From assembly GCA_022448945.1 (NCBI GenBank), contig JAKVCV010000011.1:425492-489491 (forward strand): a DNA stretch of 64,000 nt, in the 5' to 3' direction. Position 1 is the first letter of the stretch. Each line of letters starts with the position of its first letter. Shown here piece by piece: positions 17,944 to 30,062 of this stretch. The stretch is from Saprospiraceae bacterium (GTDB lineage Bacteria > Bacteroidota > Bacteroidia > Chitinophagales > Saprospiraceae). A model generated the notes under the pieces. The model did no database searches. It was given only the letters and a program-made list of their open reading frames with translations, and had not been told where the DNA came from. The position numbers and the translations under genes were made by a program.

Positions 17944-17965
17944 AAACTGACAAAGGTCAGTTTTT
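17944..17965 (+). terminator. Attenuator-like terminator between rplL and rpoB
   Basis: AAACTGAC (17944-17951), loop AAAG, and GTCAGTTT (17956-17963) make a perfect 8-bp stem ending in five Ts (17961-17965), about 85 bases before rpoB. Partial termination here would make ribosomal stalk protein mRNA exceed polymerase mRNA, as known for the E. coli operon. Confidence 0.55.
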
Positions 17966-18050
17966 ATCTGTTTTTAATTAATTAAATATCTTGGCAATTT
18001 TAATTATTCTGGGATATTTTTCTGCATCGTAACTATATAAAATTAGCTTC

Positions 18051-21000
18051 ATGTCGACTACTAACAATTCAAGCCACCGTGGTGCACCAACAAACAAAAG
18101 ATACAGCTTTGGTAAAATTAAGCATGAGTCAGAATATCCTGACTTTTTGGAAATTCAAGTAAAATCTTTTCAAGAATTCTTCCAACTGGAAACAACACCA
18201 GAAAGTAGAATCAATGAGGGACTTTATCAAGTTTTTCAAGAGAATTTTCCTATTACTGATGCTCGCAATATTTTTGTTTTAGAATTTTTAAACTATTTTA
18301 TTGACCCTCCACGCTATTCTTTGGAAGAATGTATGGAACGTGGGTTGACTTATAGTGTACCTCTAAAAGCAAAATTGAAACTCTCTTGTAATGATGAGGA
18401 ACATGTAGATTTTGAACAAACTGTTCAAGATGTATTTTTGGGTAATATCCCTTACATGACACCGAAAGGAACTTTTGTTGTAAATGGTGCAGAAAGGGTT
18501 ATTGTTTCTCAGTTACATAGATCACCAGGAGTGTTCTTTGGACAGAGCCGTCATCCTAATGGCACAAAAATTTATTCTGCTCGTGTCATTCCTTTTAAAG
18601 GGGCATGGATGGAATTTGCAACGGATATTAATTCTGTCATGTATGCATATATTGATAGAAAGAAAAAGTTCCCAGTAACTACCTTGCTTCGTGCTATAGG
18701 ATATGATAATGATAAGGATATTTTAAATCTCTTTGGTTTAGCCGATGAAATTAAAACTGATCGGAAAACTTTAGAAAAAAATATTGGCAGAAAATTAGCT
18801 GCTCGTGTTTTACGTAATTGGACTGAAGATTTTGTTGATGAAGATACAGGAGAAGTAGTCTCTATAGAGCGGATTGAAATTATTCTTGAACGTGATATTG
18901 TTCTTGATGAAAAAAATATTGAAGATATATTAGAAGTAGGTGTAGAGACTATTATTCTACAGAAAGAAGATGTTGAAGAAGATTATTCAGTAATTTATAA
19001 TACACTTCAAAAAGATACTTCTAACTCTGGTATAGAGGCTGTTCAACATATATATCGTCAGCTTCGTGGTTCGGATCCGCCAGATGAAGAAACAGCTAGA
19101 GGTATAATTGAAAAATTGTTTTTCTCTGATAAACGGTATAATCTTGGAGATGTTGGCCGGTACAAAATTAACAGAAAATTAGAGTTGTTAACTCCTATTG
19201 ATGTTAGTGTTTTAACCAAGGAGGATATAATCGAGATTGTAACTTATTTGGTGCGCTTAATAAACCAAAAGGCTGAAATCGATGACATTGATCATTTAAG
19301 TAATCGCCGAGTTCGAACCGTAGGCGAACAATTATATTCTCAATTTGGAGTTGGATTGGCACGTATGGCTCGGACTATTCGTGAAAGGATGAATGTGCGC
19401 GATAATGAGGTGTTTACACCTGTAGATTTAATTAATGCCAGAACATTGTCATCTGTTATTAATTCTTTCTTCGGCACTAGTCAATTGTCGCAATTTTTAG
19501 ACCAAACAAATCCTCTTTCTGAGATTACGCATAAACGACGTATTTCTGCATTAGGTCCTGGGGGATTATCAAGAGAACGCGCTGGTTTTGAGGTTCGTGA
19601 TGTTCACTACTCTCATTATGGTCGTTTATGTACTATTGAAACACCTGAGGGACCAAACATTGGGCTTATTTCTACGCTTTGTGTCCATGCCAAAATAAAC
19701 AAAATGGGATTCATAGAGACGCCCTATAGACCTATTTTGGATGGAATAAAGGTAGATTTTGATAACTCTCCTCAATATTTATCTGCTGAACAGGAAGATT
19801 TTAAGACTATAGCTCAGGCAAACGCTAAATTAAACGATTTAGGAGAATTTGCAACTGATCGTGTTAAATGTCGCAAACATGGTGATTTCCCTGTTTTAAG
19901 TCCTGATGAGATTGAGTTTATAGATATTTCTCCTAATCAAATTGTAGGCGTATCTGCATCACTGATTCCTTTCTTGTCTCATGATGATGCTAACCGTGCT
20001 TTAATGGGTTCAAATATGCAACGTCAAGCTGTTCCTTTGCTAAAGCCTCAGGCACCAATTGTAGGTACTGGCCTAGAAGCAAAGGTAGCTAGGGATTCAA
20101 GAATGCTTATCAATGCAGAAGGAGACGGGGTTGTTGAATATGTTGACTCTGCAAAAATAGTTGTCAAATATGATCGTACCGAAGAAGAACGCGCAGTCTC
20201 TTTTGAGGGAGATTCTACTACTTATGAGTTGATTAAATTTAGAAGAACAAACCAAAATTCATGTATTAATTTGAAGCCTATTGTTTCTAAAGGTGAACGT
20301 GTGCACAAAGGTAAAGTTTTATGTCAGGGATATGCTACTGAAGATGGAGAGCTAGCACTTGGCCAAAACCTTAAAGTAGCCTTCATGCCTTGGAAAGGAT
20401 ATAATTTTGAAGATGCAATTGTTCTTTCTGAACGTGTTGTACGTGAAGATATTTTCACTTCCTTACACATTGAAGCTTTTGAAGTAGATGTTCGTGATAC
20501 TAAATTAGGGGAAGAAGAATTTACAAATGATATACCTAACGTTAGTGAAGATGCCACTAAAAATCTTGATGAGAATGGTCTCATTAGAATCGGTGCATGG
20601 ATAAAGGAAAGAGATATAATTGTTGGTAAAATTACACCTAAAGGAGAATCTGATCCAACTCCTGAAGAAAAATTGCTAAGAGCAATATTTGGTGACAAAG
20701 CCGGCGATGTTAAAGACGCATCTTTAAAGGCATCGCCATCTACAAAAGGAGTTATTATTGATAAACGCTTATTCAAACGTGCCAAGAAAGATAAGGTGCA
20801 AAAAGCAATGGATAAAAAGTTGCTTTCTAAACTGGATGAGTCTCACAATAATGAAATGTCGGATCTTAAGAATAGGCTAGTAGAAAAGTTATTGAAATTG
20901 TTAAAAGGGAAAAAAGCACTTCAAATCAAAAGTATTTATAATGAGAATATGATTGAAGAAGGTGCTAAATTTTCTGAGCGAAGCCTTCAGGATATTGATT

Positions 21001-21884
21001 ATTCTGCCGTTGATTATTCTAATTGGACTAATGACGAAAAAACAAATAATTATGTTCGCGATTTGTTACATAATTATAGTATTAAAGTCAATCAATTGAT
21101 TAGTAACTATAAACGTGACAAGTTTGCTATTACTATTGGAGATGAGTTGCCTGCGGGAGTTTTGAAATTAGCTAAAGTATATTTGGCTAAAAAACGTAAA
21201 CTAAAAGTAGGAGATAAATTAGCAGGGCGCCATGGTAATAAAGGTATTGTAGCGAAAATTGTGCGTGATGAAGACATGCCTTATTTAGAAGATGGAACAC
21301 CAATGGATATTATTCTTAATCCTTTGGGAGTGCCTTCACGTATGAATCTTGGCCAAATATTTGAAACAGTACTTGGTTGGGCAGGAGAGAAACTTGATAT
21401 GAAATTTGCTACTCCTATTTTTGATGGTGCGAAAAGTAATCAAATTGATAAGTTTGTTAAAGAAGCGGATTTGCCAAATTTTGGTCAAACGCACCTTTAC
21501 GATGGGGAAACCGGAGACAAATTTCACCAGGAAGCAACTGTTGGTGTGATTTATATGTTGAAACTTGCGCATATGGTAGATGATAAAATGCACGCTCGTT
21601 CTATAGGACCTTATTCATTGATTACGCAACAGCCGCTTGGAGGTAAAGCTCAATTTGGTGGACAGAGATTTGGTGAGATGGAGGTATGGGCCTTGGAAGC
21701 ATTTGGTGCTGCTAGTATCCTCCAGGAATTGTTGACAATTAAATCTGATGACATTATCGGTCGAGCAAAAGCGTATGAAGCTATTGTAAAGGGTGATAAT
21801 TTGCCTGTTTCTAGTATTCCTGAATCGTTTAATGTTTTGGTTCATGAATTAAGAGGATTGGCTTTAGAAATTCAATTTAATTAA
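18051..21884 (+). CDS. rpoB: DNA-directed RNA polymerase subunit beta
   Basis: The product is 1277 residues, typical for Bacteroidota RpoB. Recognisable conserved stretches are [19 protein letters not shown], the rifampicin-region [20 protein letters not shown], and [18 protein letters not shown]. The flap and switch regions include [12 protein letters not shown], and a C-terminal clamp region includes [20 protein letters not shown]. The rifampicin cluster reads as wild type (no obvious resistance substitution). It forms half the catalytic centre of RNA polymerase. Confidence 0.99.
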   Translation: MSTTNNSSHRGAPTNKRYSFGKIKHESEYPDFLEIQVKSFQEFFQLETTPESRINEGLYQVFQENFPITDARNIFVLEFLNYFIDPPRYSLEECMERGLTYSVPLKAKLKLSCNDEEHVDFEQTVQDVFLGNIPYMTPKGTFVVNGAERVIVSQLHRSPGVFFGQSRHPNGTKIYSARVIPFKGAWMEFATDINSVMYAYIDRKKKFPVTTLLRAIGYDNDKDILNLFGLADEIKTDRKTLEKNIGRKLAARVLRNWTEDFVDEDTGEVVSIERIEIILERDIVLDEKNIEDILEVGVETIILQKEDVEEDYSVIYNTLQKDTSNSGIEAVQHIYRQLRGSDPPDEETARGIIEKLFFSDKRYNLGDVGRYKINRKLELLTPIDVSVLTKEDIIEIVTYLVRLINQKAEIDDIDHLSNRRVRTVGEQLYSQFGVGLARMARTIRERMNVRDNEVFTPVDLINARTLSSVINSFFGTSQLSQFLDQTNPLSEITHKRRISALGPGGLSRERAGFEVRDVHYSHYGRLCTIETPEGPNIGLISTLCVHAKINKMGFIETPYRPILDGIKVDFDNSPQYLSAEQEDFKTIAQANAKLNDLGEFATDRVKCRKHGDFPVLSPDEIEFIDISPNQIVGVSASLIPFLSHDDANRALMGSNMQRQAVPLLKPQAPIVGTGLEAKVARDSRMLINAEGDGVVEYVDSAKIVVKYDRTEEERAVSFEGDSTTYELIKFRRTNQNSCINLKPIVSKGERVHKGKVLCQGYATEDGELALGQNLKVAFMPWKGYNFEDAIVLSERVVREDIFTSLHIEAFEVDVRDTKLGEEEFTNDIPNVSEDATKNLDENGLIRIGAWIKERDIIVGKITPKGESDPTPEEKLLRAIFGDKAGDVKDASLKASPSTKGVIIDKRLFKRAKKDKVQKAMDKKLLSKLDESHNNEMSDLKNRLVEKLLKLLKGKKALQIKSIYNENMIEEGAKFSERSLQDIDYSAVDYSNWTNDEKTNNYVRDLLHNYSIKVNQLISNYKRDKFAITIGDELPAGVLKLAKVYLAKKRKLKVGDKLAGRHGNKGIVAKIVRDEDMPYLEDGTPMDIILNPLGVPSRMNLGQIFETVLGWAGEKLDMKFATPIFDGAKSNQIDKFVKEADLPNFGQTHLYDGETGDKFHQEATVGVIYMLKLAHMVDDKMHARSIGPYSLITQQPLGGKAQFGGQRFGEMEVWALEAFGAASILQELLTIKSDDIIGRAKAYEAIVKGDNLPVSSIPESFNVLVHELRGLALEIQFN

Positions 21885-22023
21885 ATCGTTTTCATTTGCA
21901 ATAATATGTAGTAAATAGTATTTAATACATTAAGCTTACATATTGACAGATATTGAAATATTTTGGAACTTAATCTTTTCAGTGCTCTAAAACGGCACAA
22001 CTATATTGAAAAAAAATAGATTT

Positions 22024-25000
22024 ATGCCTTTTAAAAAGAATTATAATACAAAGCCGAAATCTCAATTTAACTCTATTATATTGAGTTTGGCTTCTCCTGA
22101 TGCCATTTTGGAACGTTCATATGGAGAGGTTTTAAAACCTGAAACTATAAATTATCGTTCTTATAAGCCAGAACGTGACGGATTGTTTTGTGAACGTATT
22201 TTTGGCCCTGTAAAGGATTACGAATGTTATTGTGGCAAATACAAACGTATTCGCTATAAAGGAATTGTTTGTGATCGTTGTGGAGTAGAAGTAACTGAAA
22301 AAAAAGTGCGTCGTGAGCGGATGGGCCACATAAAATTGGTGGTTCCTGTTGTTCATATTTGGTATTTTAAATCATTGCCCAATAAGATAGGGTATTTGTT
22401 GGGTTATTCTTCCAAAAAATTAGAGACTATTATTTATTATGAACGATATGTGGTTATTCAACCAGGTGTTGTTGCTGATAAAGGTATTAATGGAAGTGAA
22501 GAAAGAGATTTGATAACAGAGGAGGAATATCTTGATATTCTTGATATGCTGCCTAAAGAAAACCATTTATTACCTGATGATGATCCAAATAAGTTTGTTG
22601 CCAAAATGGGAGCAGATGCCGTAAAAGAACTCTTAAGTCGAATGGATTTGGATAAGATTTCATATGAACTTCGTCATAAAGCAGCTACAGAAAACTCTCA
22701 ACAACGTAAATCTGAAGCCTTGAAACGATTGAGGGTTGTTGAAGCTTTTAAAGATGGGCATACCCGGATGGAAAATAAGCCAGAGTGGATGGTCATTGAG
22801 TATTTGCCTGTCATTCCACCTGAACTTAGACCATTGGTTCCTTTAGATGGAGGACGTTTTGCTAGCTCTGATATGAATGATTTGTATCGACGTGTAATAA
22901 TTCGTAACAATCGTCTTAAACGACTACTGGAAATTAAGGCACCAGAGGTGATTTTGCGTAATGAAAAACGTATGCTTCAAGAGGCTGTAGATTCTCTATT
23001 TGATAATTCTCGTAAATCTAATGCTGTAAAAGCAGAAGGAGGACGTGCGTTGAAATCTTTAAGTGATGTATTAAAAGGTAAACAAGGTCGTTTTCGTCAA
23101 AACTTATTGGGTAAAAGGGTTGATTATTCTGGTCGTTCTGTAATTGTTGTAGGCCCTACTCTTAAACTTCATGAATGTGGTATTCCTAAGGGAATGGCTG
23201 CAGAGTTGTTTAAACCTTTTGTAATTCGAAAATTAATAGAAAGAGGAATAGTAAAAACGGTAAAGTCAGCTAAAAAATTAGTAGATAGGAAAGATCCGGT
23301 TATTTGGGATATCTTGGAAAATGTTCTTAAAGGACATCCTGTTATGCTTAATCGTGCTCCTACATTACACCGTTTATCTATTCAGGCTTTTCAGCCTACA
23401 TTAATAGAAGGGAAAGCTATTCAGTTGCACCCATTAGTATGTTCAGCATTTAACGCAGATTTCGATGGTGACCAAATGGCTGTTCATGTTCCTTTAGGTA
23501 ATCAGGCAATTTTAGAAGCACAGATTTTGATGCTTTCTTCTCATAACATGTTGAATCCTCAGAATGGTACTCCAATTACTTTACCATCGCAGGACATGGT
23601 TTTAGGGCTTTATTATTTGACTAAAGAAAAACGAAATATTGGTGATGTTGTGGTCAAAGGCGAAGGCCGTAACTTTTATTCTTCTGAAGAAGTTATTATT
23701 GCATATAATGAAGGGAATATAGATTTACATGCTCTTATCAATGTTCGTGCTAGGACAATGGATGAAGAGGGGAATTTTGTTTATAACCAACGAATAGAGA
23801 CAACTGTTGGACGGGTTATTTTCAATGAAAAAGTGCCAGAAACCGTTCCTTTTGTTAATCAGGTATTGTCCAAGAGAAATCTTAAAAAGGTAATATCTGG
23901 AATATTGAAACTTACAAATACTAGTACTACGGCTACATTTCTTGATGATATAAAAGACATGGGTTTTTACTGGGCTTATCGTGGCGGGTTATCATTCAAC
24001 TTACCCGACTTGATTACTCCTTCTATCCGTCAAAAACGATTGGAGATGGCTCACGAAGGAATAGATGATATATGGAATAATTATAATATGGGCTTGATAA
24101 CTAATAATGAACGTTACAATCAGATTATTGATGAATGGACTCAAGCTGATAATGAGATTACTAATGTTTTGATGGATGAAATGGCATCTCACAAACAAGG
24201 ATTTAATTCTGTTTATATGATGTTGGATTCCGGAGCTAGGGGGTCTAAACAACAGATCAAGCAATTGTGTGGTCTAAGGGGGCTGATGGCTAAACCAAGA
24301 AAATCTGGTGACACTGGAGGAGCGATTATTGAAAATCCCGTATTGGCGAATTTCGTTCAGGGATTATCGGTACTGGATTATTTTATATCAACACACGGTG
24401 CTCGAAAAGGTTTGGCAGATACAGCTTTGAAAACTGCCGATGCCGGATATTTAACGCGACGTTTGGTCGATGTATCGCAGGATGTTGTTATCAATCTGGA
24501 TAGTTGTAATACACTTAGGGGAATTAAGAGAACTGCAAATATTGAAAATGACAAAGAAGTAGAGTCTTTAGCTGATAGAATTGAAGGGCGATACCTTTTG
24601 GAAGATATAGTTCACCCTGAAACTGGCGAGGTCCTTGTTTCATCAGAAGAAGTGATTTCGTCTGAAAAAGCACAACAGATACAAGATATGAATATTGAAT
24701 CTGTAATGGTTCGTTCAGTTTTAACTTGTGAAGCTAAACGAGGAGTTTGTCTTAAGTGCTATGGTAAAAACCTTGCCACGGGTAGATTGGCTGAGAAAGG
24801 AGATGCTGTGGGTATTATTGCGGCACAGTCTATTGGTGAACCAGGTACTCAATTAACGCTTCGTACATTTCACGTTGGGGGTACCGCATCATATACAGTA
24901 GAAGAATCAAGTTTAGTCTCTAAGTTTCAAGGGCGAATAGAGTTTGATGGAGTTAGGACTGTCATGTATAAAGATGAGGCAAAAGGAGTCGAGTATCCTA

Positions 25001-26370
25001 TTGTAATTTCACGTTCAGGGGAGATGCGTATCGTTGATGTGAATACAAATCGCGTTTTATCCACTAATTATATTATGTATGGATCTTCTCTTTTTGTTAA
25101 CGATGGGGATGTGATTGAAAAAGGAGATAAGGTTTGTGAATGGGATGCCTATAATGCTTCTATTATTTCTGAATTTGATGGTTCTATTGAATTTGAAAAC
25201 ATTATTGAAGGTAAAACATATCGTGTAGAAAGAGATGATTTAACAGGGCATGAGCAATTTGTTGTCATAGAATCTAAAAACAAAAAACAAGTTCCTGCGA
25301 TAAAGGTTGTTGATAAAGATGGAGAAGTGCTCCGTTCTTATAATGTTCCTGTTGGTTCTTTCATTGATGTAGTAGATGAACAAAAAGTTGTTAAAGGGCA
25401 TTCAATAGTTAAAATTCCTCGTGTCATGGGGAAAATACAGGATATCACAGGAGGACTTCCTCGTGTTACTGAACTTTTTGAAGCAAGAAAACCATCCACA
25501 CCTGCCGTCGTTACTGAGATTGATGGTATCATAAGCTTTGGAAGGATTAAGAGAGGTAACCGAGAATGTATTGTTACCGCCAAAGATGGACAGAAACGTA
25601 AATACCTTATTGGTTTGTCCAGACACATTCTTGTTCAAGAGGGAGATTTTGTGCGTGCAGGTATGCCACTATCAAACGGTAATATTGTGCCTCATGATAT
25701 TTTGTCAATTGAAGGGCCATTTGCTGTACAACAATATTTAGTAAATGGGGTTCAAGAAGTATATCTTGCTCAAGGTATAACAATTAATGATAAACATATT
25801 GAAGTGATTGTTCGCCAAATGATGAGAAAAGTTCAGATTCTAGATGCAGGAGATACTAAGTTCTTGGAGAAAGAAGCCGTATCAAAAGAAGATTTCAGGG
25901 AAGAAAATGAATACATTTTTGATAAGCTTCTTGTAATTGATGCTGGAGGATCGTCAAAAATCCAAGCAGGAATGTTGATTACTGAAAGGCAATTTCAGGA
26001 AGAAAAAGCTTACCTGAAGCGTAATGAACGCAAATCTCTGTCTGCTAGACAAGCAATACCTGCTACATCTAAACCATTATTGCAAGGGATTACAAAGTCT
26101 TCTTTAGGCACAAAAAGTTGGATTTCTGCTGCATCTTTCCAAGAAACAACTAAAGTGTTGAGTACTGCATCTATTTCTGCTGCAGCTGACCAATTAGTTG
26201 GGCTCAAAGAGAATGTTATTGTAGGAAAGAAAATTCCTGCGGGCACTGGAATGAGACATTATGATAATATTATTGTTGCTGATATGGAGAAAATGGAAGC
26301 TATTAAGGCCAAACAATTGGCAGAGGAGGCTGCGGGAATAGAGGAGGAACAGGTAGTAATTGGTGAGTAA
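22024..26370 (+). CDS. rpoC: DNA-directed RNA polymerase subunit beta'
   Basis: The product is 1448 residues from the ATG at 22024 ([13 protein letters not shown]), which matches the usual Bacteroidota N-terminus; the frame extends six codons upstream to a TTG at 22006. The N-terminal zinc site is [20 protein letters not shown], the catalytic Mg site NADFDGDQM is at 477-485, and the second zinc site is in [15 protein letters not shown]. The 139-base spacer from rpoB holds an 8-bp inverted repeat (21903-21910 and 21937-21944) of unclear role. Confidence 0.99.
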   Translation: MPFKKNYNTKPKSQFNSIILSLASPDAILERSYGEVLKPETINYRSYKPERDGLFCERIFGPVKDYECYCGKYKRIRYKGIVCDRCGVEVTEKKVRRERMGHIKLVVPVVHIWYFKSLPNKIGYLLGYSSKKLETIIYYERYVVIQPGVVADKGINGSEERDLITEEEYLDILDMLPKENHLLPDDDPNKFVAKMGADAVKELLSRMDLDKISYELRHKAATENSQQRKSEALKRLRVVEAFKDGHTRMENKPEWMVIEYLPVIPPELRPLVPLDGGRFASSDMNDLYRRVIIRNNRLKRLLEIKAPEVILRNEKRMLQEAVDSLFDNSRKSNAVKAEGGRALKSLSDVLKGKQGRFRQNLLGKRVDYSGRSVIVVGPTLKLHECGIPKGMAAELFKPFVIRKLIERGIVKTVKSAKKLVDRKDPVIWDILENVLKGHPVMLNRAPTLHRLSIQAFQPTLIEGKAIQLHPLVCSAFNADFDGDQMAVHVPLGNQAILEAQILMLSSHNMLNPQNGTPITLPSQDMVLGLYYLTKEKRNIGDVVVKGEGRNFYSSEEVIIAYNEGNIDLHALINVRARTMDEEGNFVYNQRIETTVGRVIFNEKVPETVPFVNQVLSKRNLKKVISGILKLTNTSTTATFLDDIKDMGFYWAYRGGLSFNLPDLITPSIRQKRLEMAHEGIDDIWNNYNMGLITNNERYNQIIDEWTQADNEITNVLMDEMASHKQGFNSVYMMLDSGARGSKQQIKQLCGLRGLMAKPRKSGDTGGAIIENPVLANFVQGLSVLDYFISTHGARKGLADTALKTADAGYLTRRLVDVSQDVVINLDSCNTLRGIKRTANIENDKEVESLADRIEGRYLLEDIVHPETGEVLVSSEEVISSEKAQQIQDMNIESVMVRSVLTCEAKRGVCLKCYGKNLATGRLAEKGDAVGIIAAQSIGEPGTQLTLRTFHVGGTASYTVEESSLVSKFQGRIEFDGVRTVMYKDEAKGVEYPIVISRSGEMRIVDVNTNRVLSTNYIMYGSSLFVNDGDVIEKGDKVCEWDAYNASIISEFDGSIEFENIIEGKTYRVERDDLTGHEQFVVIESKNKKQVPAIKVVDKDGEVLRSYNVPVGSFIDVVDEQKVVKGHSIVKIPRVMGKIQDITGGLPRVTELFEARKPSTPAVVTEIDGIISFGRIKRGNRECIVTAKDGQKRKYLIGLSRHILVQEGDFVRAGMPLSNGNIVPHDILSIEGPFAVQQYLVNGVQEVYLAQGITINDKHIEVIVRQMMRKVQILDAGDTKFLEKEAVSKEDFREENEYIFDKLLVIDAGGSSKIQAGMLITERQFQEEKAYLKRNERKSLSARQAIPATSKPLLQGITKSSLGTKSWISAASFQETTKVLSTASISAAADQLVGLKENVIVGKKIPAGTGMRHYDNIIVADMEKMEAIKAKQLAEEAAGIEEEQVVIGE

Positions 26371-26395
26371 TAGAACCTTTATAGAAATCATATAA

Positions 26396-26420
26396 GCTGG
26401 CTTTAAGCGGCCAGTTTTTT
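26396..26420 (+). terminator. Weak intrinsic terminator after rpoC
   Basis: CTGGCT (26397-26402) pairs with GGCCAG (26409-26414), including one T-G wobble, and is followed by six Ts. It begins about 25 bases after the rpoC stop codon. Confidence 0.55.
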
Positions 26421-26437
26421 ACAATGAGTCTTAAAGT

Positions 26438-26477
26438 AAAAAAAGCGTCGTATAGTTTAACTATGCGACGCTTTTTT
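26438..26477. terminator. Strong bidirectional terminator between rpoC and the convergent gene
   Basis: GCGTCGTATAG (26445-26455) pairs with CTATGCGACGC (26461-26471) over 11 bp with one T-G wobble, loop TTTAA. A-run on the left and T-run on the right mean it works on both strands, ending rpoBC and the minus-strand gene that follows. Confidence 0.85.
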
Positions 26478-26506
26478 ATAATTTTTTTCTATTATATTGG
26501 GTTTTA

Positions 26507-26890
26507 TTATTCTTTAGCTTTTAAATAACCAATAATAGATAGACCTAACATAGCGATATCAGGTATTGCTACTTCAATTGAAAAGTTCATTAAAGGTTCA
26601 TTAGCCATTACGCCAAAGAAAATATACATTAGCACTATCGATCCAATAATATATCCCATTAAAAGGTTCTTGGCAGTTTCTAGTGAAGAGTTTCGAGAGA
26701 GTAATAATATTAACCCAATCATTAACAGTGCAGGCGAAAGACCATAGTGAAATAATTCGCCCATTCGTAATACATCAGTATTTTTAGAGTTAACAATTTG
26801 ACTGGACATTGAACTAGCAAATATTAGCACAAGTATACCCATTAATGTATTATAAACACCAAGAATGGATAAAGATATTTTTGTTTTCAT
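26507..26890 (-). CDS. Four-span membrane protein of unknown function
   Basis: The product is about 127 residues starting at MKTKISLSILGVYN; a longer frame to 26926 adds 12 residues of poor quality. Four hydrophobic segments can be read (about 7-25, 50-68, 77-98 and 103-122), suggesting a small inner-membrane protein. I do not recognise the family. It lies downstream of and in line with the exported esterase at 26945-27967 (54 bases), so they may be co-transcribed. Confidence 0.6.
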   Translation of the reverse strand: MKTKISLSILGVYNTLMGILVLIFASSMSSQIVNSKNTDVLRMGELFHYGLSPALLMIGLILLLSRNSSLETAKNLLMGYIIGSIVLMYIFFGVMANEPLMNFSIEVAIPDIAMLGLSIIGYLKAKE

Positions 26891-26944
26891 AAGTCTCAAA
26901 ATTATTAATGAAGAAATTAGTTCCAATGCATTTGGTAAAATATT

Positions 26945-27967
26945 TTATTCAAGGTACATTTTTTTTTCTACTGTACCATCATCATAGATGTATATAAGCG
27001 GAGTGTTGGGGTTTAAATGTGTTTCTCTGCCTAAAAGGTCAACAATTTTAATTAATTTTTTGTTTGGAGAGATTAGTTCATAACTAGAATTTATTGTATT
27101 GTTTCCAACTTGGCTAAAGAAGTTCCAAATCTCTTCACTTGCCCAAAAATCATCATTACCCCATGGTGCAACGTCAAACCATTCATGAATTCCATTATTT
27201 ACTTTATATAGCCATACTTTATATCCTGTATTAATATTGTTATATTTTGTTACTTCAGTAACAAAATTATCATTATTAATGTCAGGCATATTATAATTCG
27301 TATTATAAATACAAGCATTATGATTTGTCCAAAAGGAAACGGTCGTATCAACAGGGTAATAATTTCCAACGCCTTGATAATAACCTCCATTATAATTAAA
27401 TTCAATATCATTTGTTCCATTGAGAATAAATACTGAGATATTGATTGAAGGAGTGCAAATAATAGGCCAGCCATTGGTTATAAAATCCCACATGGCTCCC
27501 CCAAGTGGAGCAATAGCGGCAAAGATATCTGTAGTTTGACAATTTGCTATGTGGTAACACATTTCTGCACCATAAGAAAATCCTGTTGCAAAGACTCTAT
27601 CTAAGTCTAATTGATGTTCACCCCACAAAGAATCATTAAGGGCCTTTATAAAATCTATATCAGAGAATCCTGAAACATCCCATTCAGTCATTCCAGAACT
27701 TCCGGTAAGTGCTGTTGGATAACAAACTGCAAAATTATTTTGATCGGATAAAATATTAAATGCAGTTGTTGACATTATATCAGAACCACTACTTCCCCAA
27801 CCATGTAATACATATACAATTGGAGAATTTACTGGCAGATTATTTGGGATATGCAAATAATACTCACGTTGAATATTATTATGAGAAAAATAAAAAGGCC
27901 CGTTTTGAGCAAATCCAACTAATGGCATGAAAAGTAATCCTAACATTATATTTAGATAGATTTTCAT
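26945..27967 (-). CDS. Exported esterase of the PHB depolymerase/LpqC type
   Basis: The product is about 340 residues from MKIYLNIMLGLLFMPLVGFAQ, a clear signal peptide. A longer frame reaches 28030 but overlaps a terminator hairpin and comes within two bases of the tRNA end, so I reject it. The alpha/beta-hydrolase core shows YVLHGWGSSG (oxyanion region) and the nucleophile elbow GFSYGAEMCYH. An Asp/His pair is likely in NGTNDIEF and NNGIHEW. The C-terminal 50 residues resemble a short beta appendage (PNKKLIKIVDLLGRE), reminiscent of a degraded sorting domain. Likely an ester or feruloyl-type hydrolase; substrate unknown. Confidence 0.75.
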   Translation of the reverse strand: MKIYLNIMLGLLFMPLVGFAQNGPFYFSHNNIQREYYLHIPNNLPVNSPIVYVLHGWGSSGSDIMSTTAFNILSDQNNFAVCYPTALTGSSGMTEWDVSGFSDIDFIKALNDSLWGEHQLDLDRVFATGFSYGAEMCYHIANCQTTDIFAAIAPLGGAMWDFITNGWPIICTPSINISVFILNGTNDIEFNYNGGYYQGVGNYYPVDTTVSFWTNHNACIYNTNYNMPDINNDNFVTEVTKYNNINTGYKVWLYKVNNGIHEWFDVAPWGNDDFWASEEIWNFFSQVGNNTINSSYELISPNKKLIKIVDLLGRETHLNPNTPLIYIYDDGTVEKKMYLE

Positions 27968-27990
27968 AAAGCCTTTTTTAATGAAAAAGT

Positions 27991-28020
27991 AAAAAACCCA
28001 CTCGAATGAGTGGGTTTTTT
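27991..28020. terminator. Perfect bidirectional terminator next to the CAT tRNA
   Basis: AAAAAACCCACTC (27991-28003) and GAGTGGGTTTTTT (28008-28020) are perfect inverted copies with the loop GAAT. It begins one base past the mature tRNA 3' end on the minus strand, so it terminates that tRNA. Confidence 0.88.
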
Positions 28021-28021
28021 G

Positions 28022-28095
<74 letters not shown>

Positions 28096-28224
28096 ATTTG
28101 TTGTTAGATAGATTTGCATGTTATTATATTACCAGATGATAAGAATGGCAATTAACTTTCTATCTTTGTATTACAAAATTAAGTATTTGTGATTAATAAA
28201 ACAATTTTTGTTAATAATAATTCC

Positions 28225-28863
28225 ATGAAGGCAATAAAAAATATAATTTTTGATTTGGGGGGTGTTTTAATACATTTAAATGTAAACAAAACCGAAGAGG
28301 CATTTACTGCTTTATTGGGAGATAAAGAAGCTCATTCTGAAGAAGCCTTATTATTACTAAATAGTACCATATTTTTTGATTTAGAAGTTAATGCTATTAG
28401 CGAAGAAGCCTTTCTTGAAGCCATTCAACAGCAAGTTCAAAATCCTGTTAGTAAAGCACAAATTGAAACAGCTTGGAATGCTATGTTGCTTACATTCCCT
28501 GTACAGGGGTTAAATTTAATAAGTGATTTGAGAGCCGCAGGATATCGCCTTTTTGTTTTAAGTAATACGAATAGTATACACATGAGGGCTTTTAGAAAAA
28601 TCCTTCAAAAAGAACATGGAATTAATGATTTTGATTCATTGTTTGATAAAACATATTATTCTCATTTAGTAAAATTAAGAAAGCCCAATGGAGCTATTTT
28701 TCAATATGTTTTGGATGATCAGCAAATAGACGCTAATGAAACTTTGTTTATAGATGATAATTCTACTAATTTGTTAGGTGCGACTAAACTTGGAATTCAT
28801 GGCTTATTGCTTGAAATGAATGGCAATGTTGACAGTGAAGTTAGGGCTTATTTGCAAATGTAA
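28225..28863 (+). CDS. HAD-superfamily phosphatase (YihX-like)
   Basis: The product is 212 residues from MKAIKNIIFDLGGVL; the frame extends to a GTG at 28189, less likely. HAD motif I is FDLGGVL with the nucleophile Asp; the usual second Asp is Gly, as in many members of this branch. Motif II is LSNTNS, motif III Lys is in KLRKPNGAIF, and motif IV is LFIDDNSTN. A helical cap (about 20-90) makes it subfamily IA. Expected role is hydrolysis of a small phosphorylated metabolite. TATCTTTG at 28161-28168 is a possible -7 box. Confidence 0.85.
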   Translation: MKAIKNIIFDLGGVLIHLNVNKTEEAFTALLGDKEAHSEEALLLLNSTIFFDLEVNAISEEAFLEAIQQQVQNPVSKAQIETAWNAMLLTFPVQGLNLISDLRAAGYRLFVLSNTNSIHMRAFRKILQKEHGINDFDSLFDKTYYSHLVKLRKPNGAIFQYVLDDQQIDANETLFIDDNSTNLLGATKLGIHGLLLEMNGNVDSEVRAYLQM

Positions 28864-28873
28864 TAAGTGAAGA

Positions 28874-29962
28874 CTAAAGTCTTAAATAAACAGATATCGG
28901 ATAATGATCGGATGTAGCATTAGGGATCACTTCGAATTTATCTATTTTTAAATTAGGACTTGTAAAGATATAGTCAATCCGCAAAAATGGTAAAGAACCA
29001 GCATAAGTGCTTCCAAATCCAGTTCCTTTTTCAGTAAAAGAATCTTTTAGACCATGAGATAGTTGATTATATGCATATGAACTAGGAGTATCGTTTAGGT
29101 CACCACATACTAATACAGGATAAGGGCTTTTTTGGATGTGTTTGGAAACATATTTTGCTTGTTCTTCACGAAGCAGAAAAGCTTGTTTTAGCTTGTTTTC
29201 GATTCTTTTGTATTTTTTTAGTGTTTTATTTTTCCTAATTGAAGAGAGGTTTTCTGATTTAAAAATTTCATTTTCATCCATACCTAAACGAATTGACTGG
29301 AGATGAAAACAGTAAACTCTTATTAATTGTTGTTTATACTGGATGTCGGCATAAATAGCCCCATTATAACTTCCTTCAAAGTCAATTTTACCGTGAGACC
29401 TAATGGGGTACTTTGAAAAAATTGCTAGACTGCTACCTCCTGCAGTATAAGAATGCTTCAAACCTATTGTATCTGATAAAAATGCTATAGCTTTTTCAGT
29501 ATAAGCTTTTGTTTTACCAGCAAATTCTTGACCACAAAAAATATCTATGGGATGCTTTTTTATTGTAGTTAATATTTTTTTTTCAGCAATATTAAGTTTT
29601 ATTTCATTTATGAGGTTTGTGCTATTAAAATAATGAACATTATAACTCATAAGACCAATAGAATCAGTCGTTGGTTCTGATACTCGATAGTTAAGCCCCC
29701 AAAAATTAAAAAAATGTTGAAAACCTATAATCAAAACTAATGTAGAGAGATAAAAAAAGCGCTTTCGTTTGTATAGCCACCAAAAAGCAAAAAAAAGGTT
29801 AAGGAAAAATAAGTATGGATAACCAATAGCCAAGAAAGCAAACCAATAAATATGAGAAGGGGGTATATGAGGAGCCATGTATACACACAGCAATAAAAGA
29901 CTAGCTACAATATTGAATCCAAAGAGCATCTTGTACATCGTGTCTTTTATCCAATGTAACAT
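28874..29962 (-). CDS. Membrane-anchored endonuclease/exonuclease/phosphatase-family protein
   Basis: The product is 362 residues. Three hydrophobic segments lie in the first 95 residues (about 12-30, 36-57, 66-88). The rest is an EEP fold: MSYNVHYF (metal-binding Asn), FCGQEF (Glu ligand), CGDLNDTP (Asp and Asn), and the terminal SDHYPI with catalytic Asp-His. The catalytic set appears complete. Bacteroidota commonly carry this architecture, but substrate (nucleic acid or phospho-lipid head group) is not known. It converges with the HAD gene, with an 10-base gap. Confidence 0.85.
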   Translation of the reverse strand: MLHWIKDTMYKMLFGFNIVASLLLLCVYMAPHIPPSHIYWFAFLAIGYPYLFFLNLFFAFWWLYKRKRFFYLSTLVLIIGFQHFFNFWGLNYRVSEPTTDSIGLMSYNVHYFNSTNLINEIKLNIAEKKILTTIKKHPIDIFCGQEFAGKTKAYTEKAIAFLSDTIGLKHSYTAGGSSLAIFSKYPIRSHGKIDFEGSYNGAIYADIQYKQQLIRVYCFHLQSIRLGMDENEIFKSENLSSIRKNKTLKKYKRIENKLKQAFLLREEQAKYVSKHIQKSPYPVLVCGDLNDTPSSYAYNQLSHGLKDSFTEKGTGFGSTYAGSLPFLRIDYIFTSPNLKIDKFEVIPNATSDHYPISVYLRL

Positions 29963-30062
29963 GTTGTATATTTAAAGAATTGAATATTAAATTGAGTAAT
30001 AATTTATTGTATAATAATCAGTTTGTTTTAATTATAAGTATTAACATTTTTGCCATAAAAGT

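Noticed and set aside
20324..20785. 153-codon antisense frame within rpoB
   Set aside because: Lies inside a highly conserved gene; Ser-rich shadow translation.
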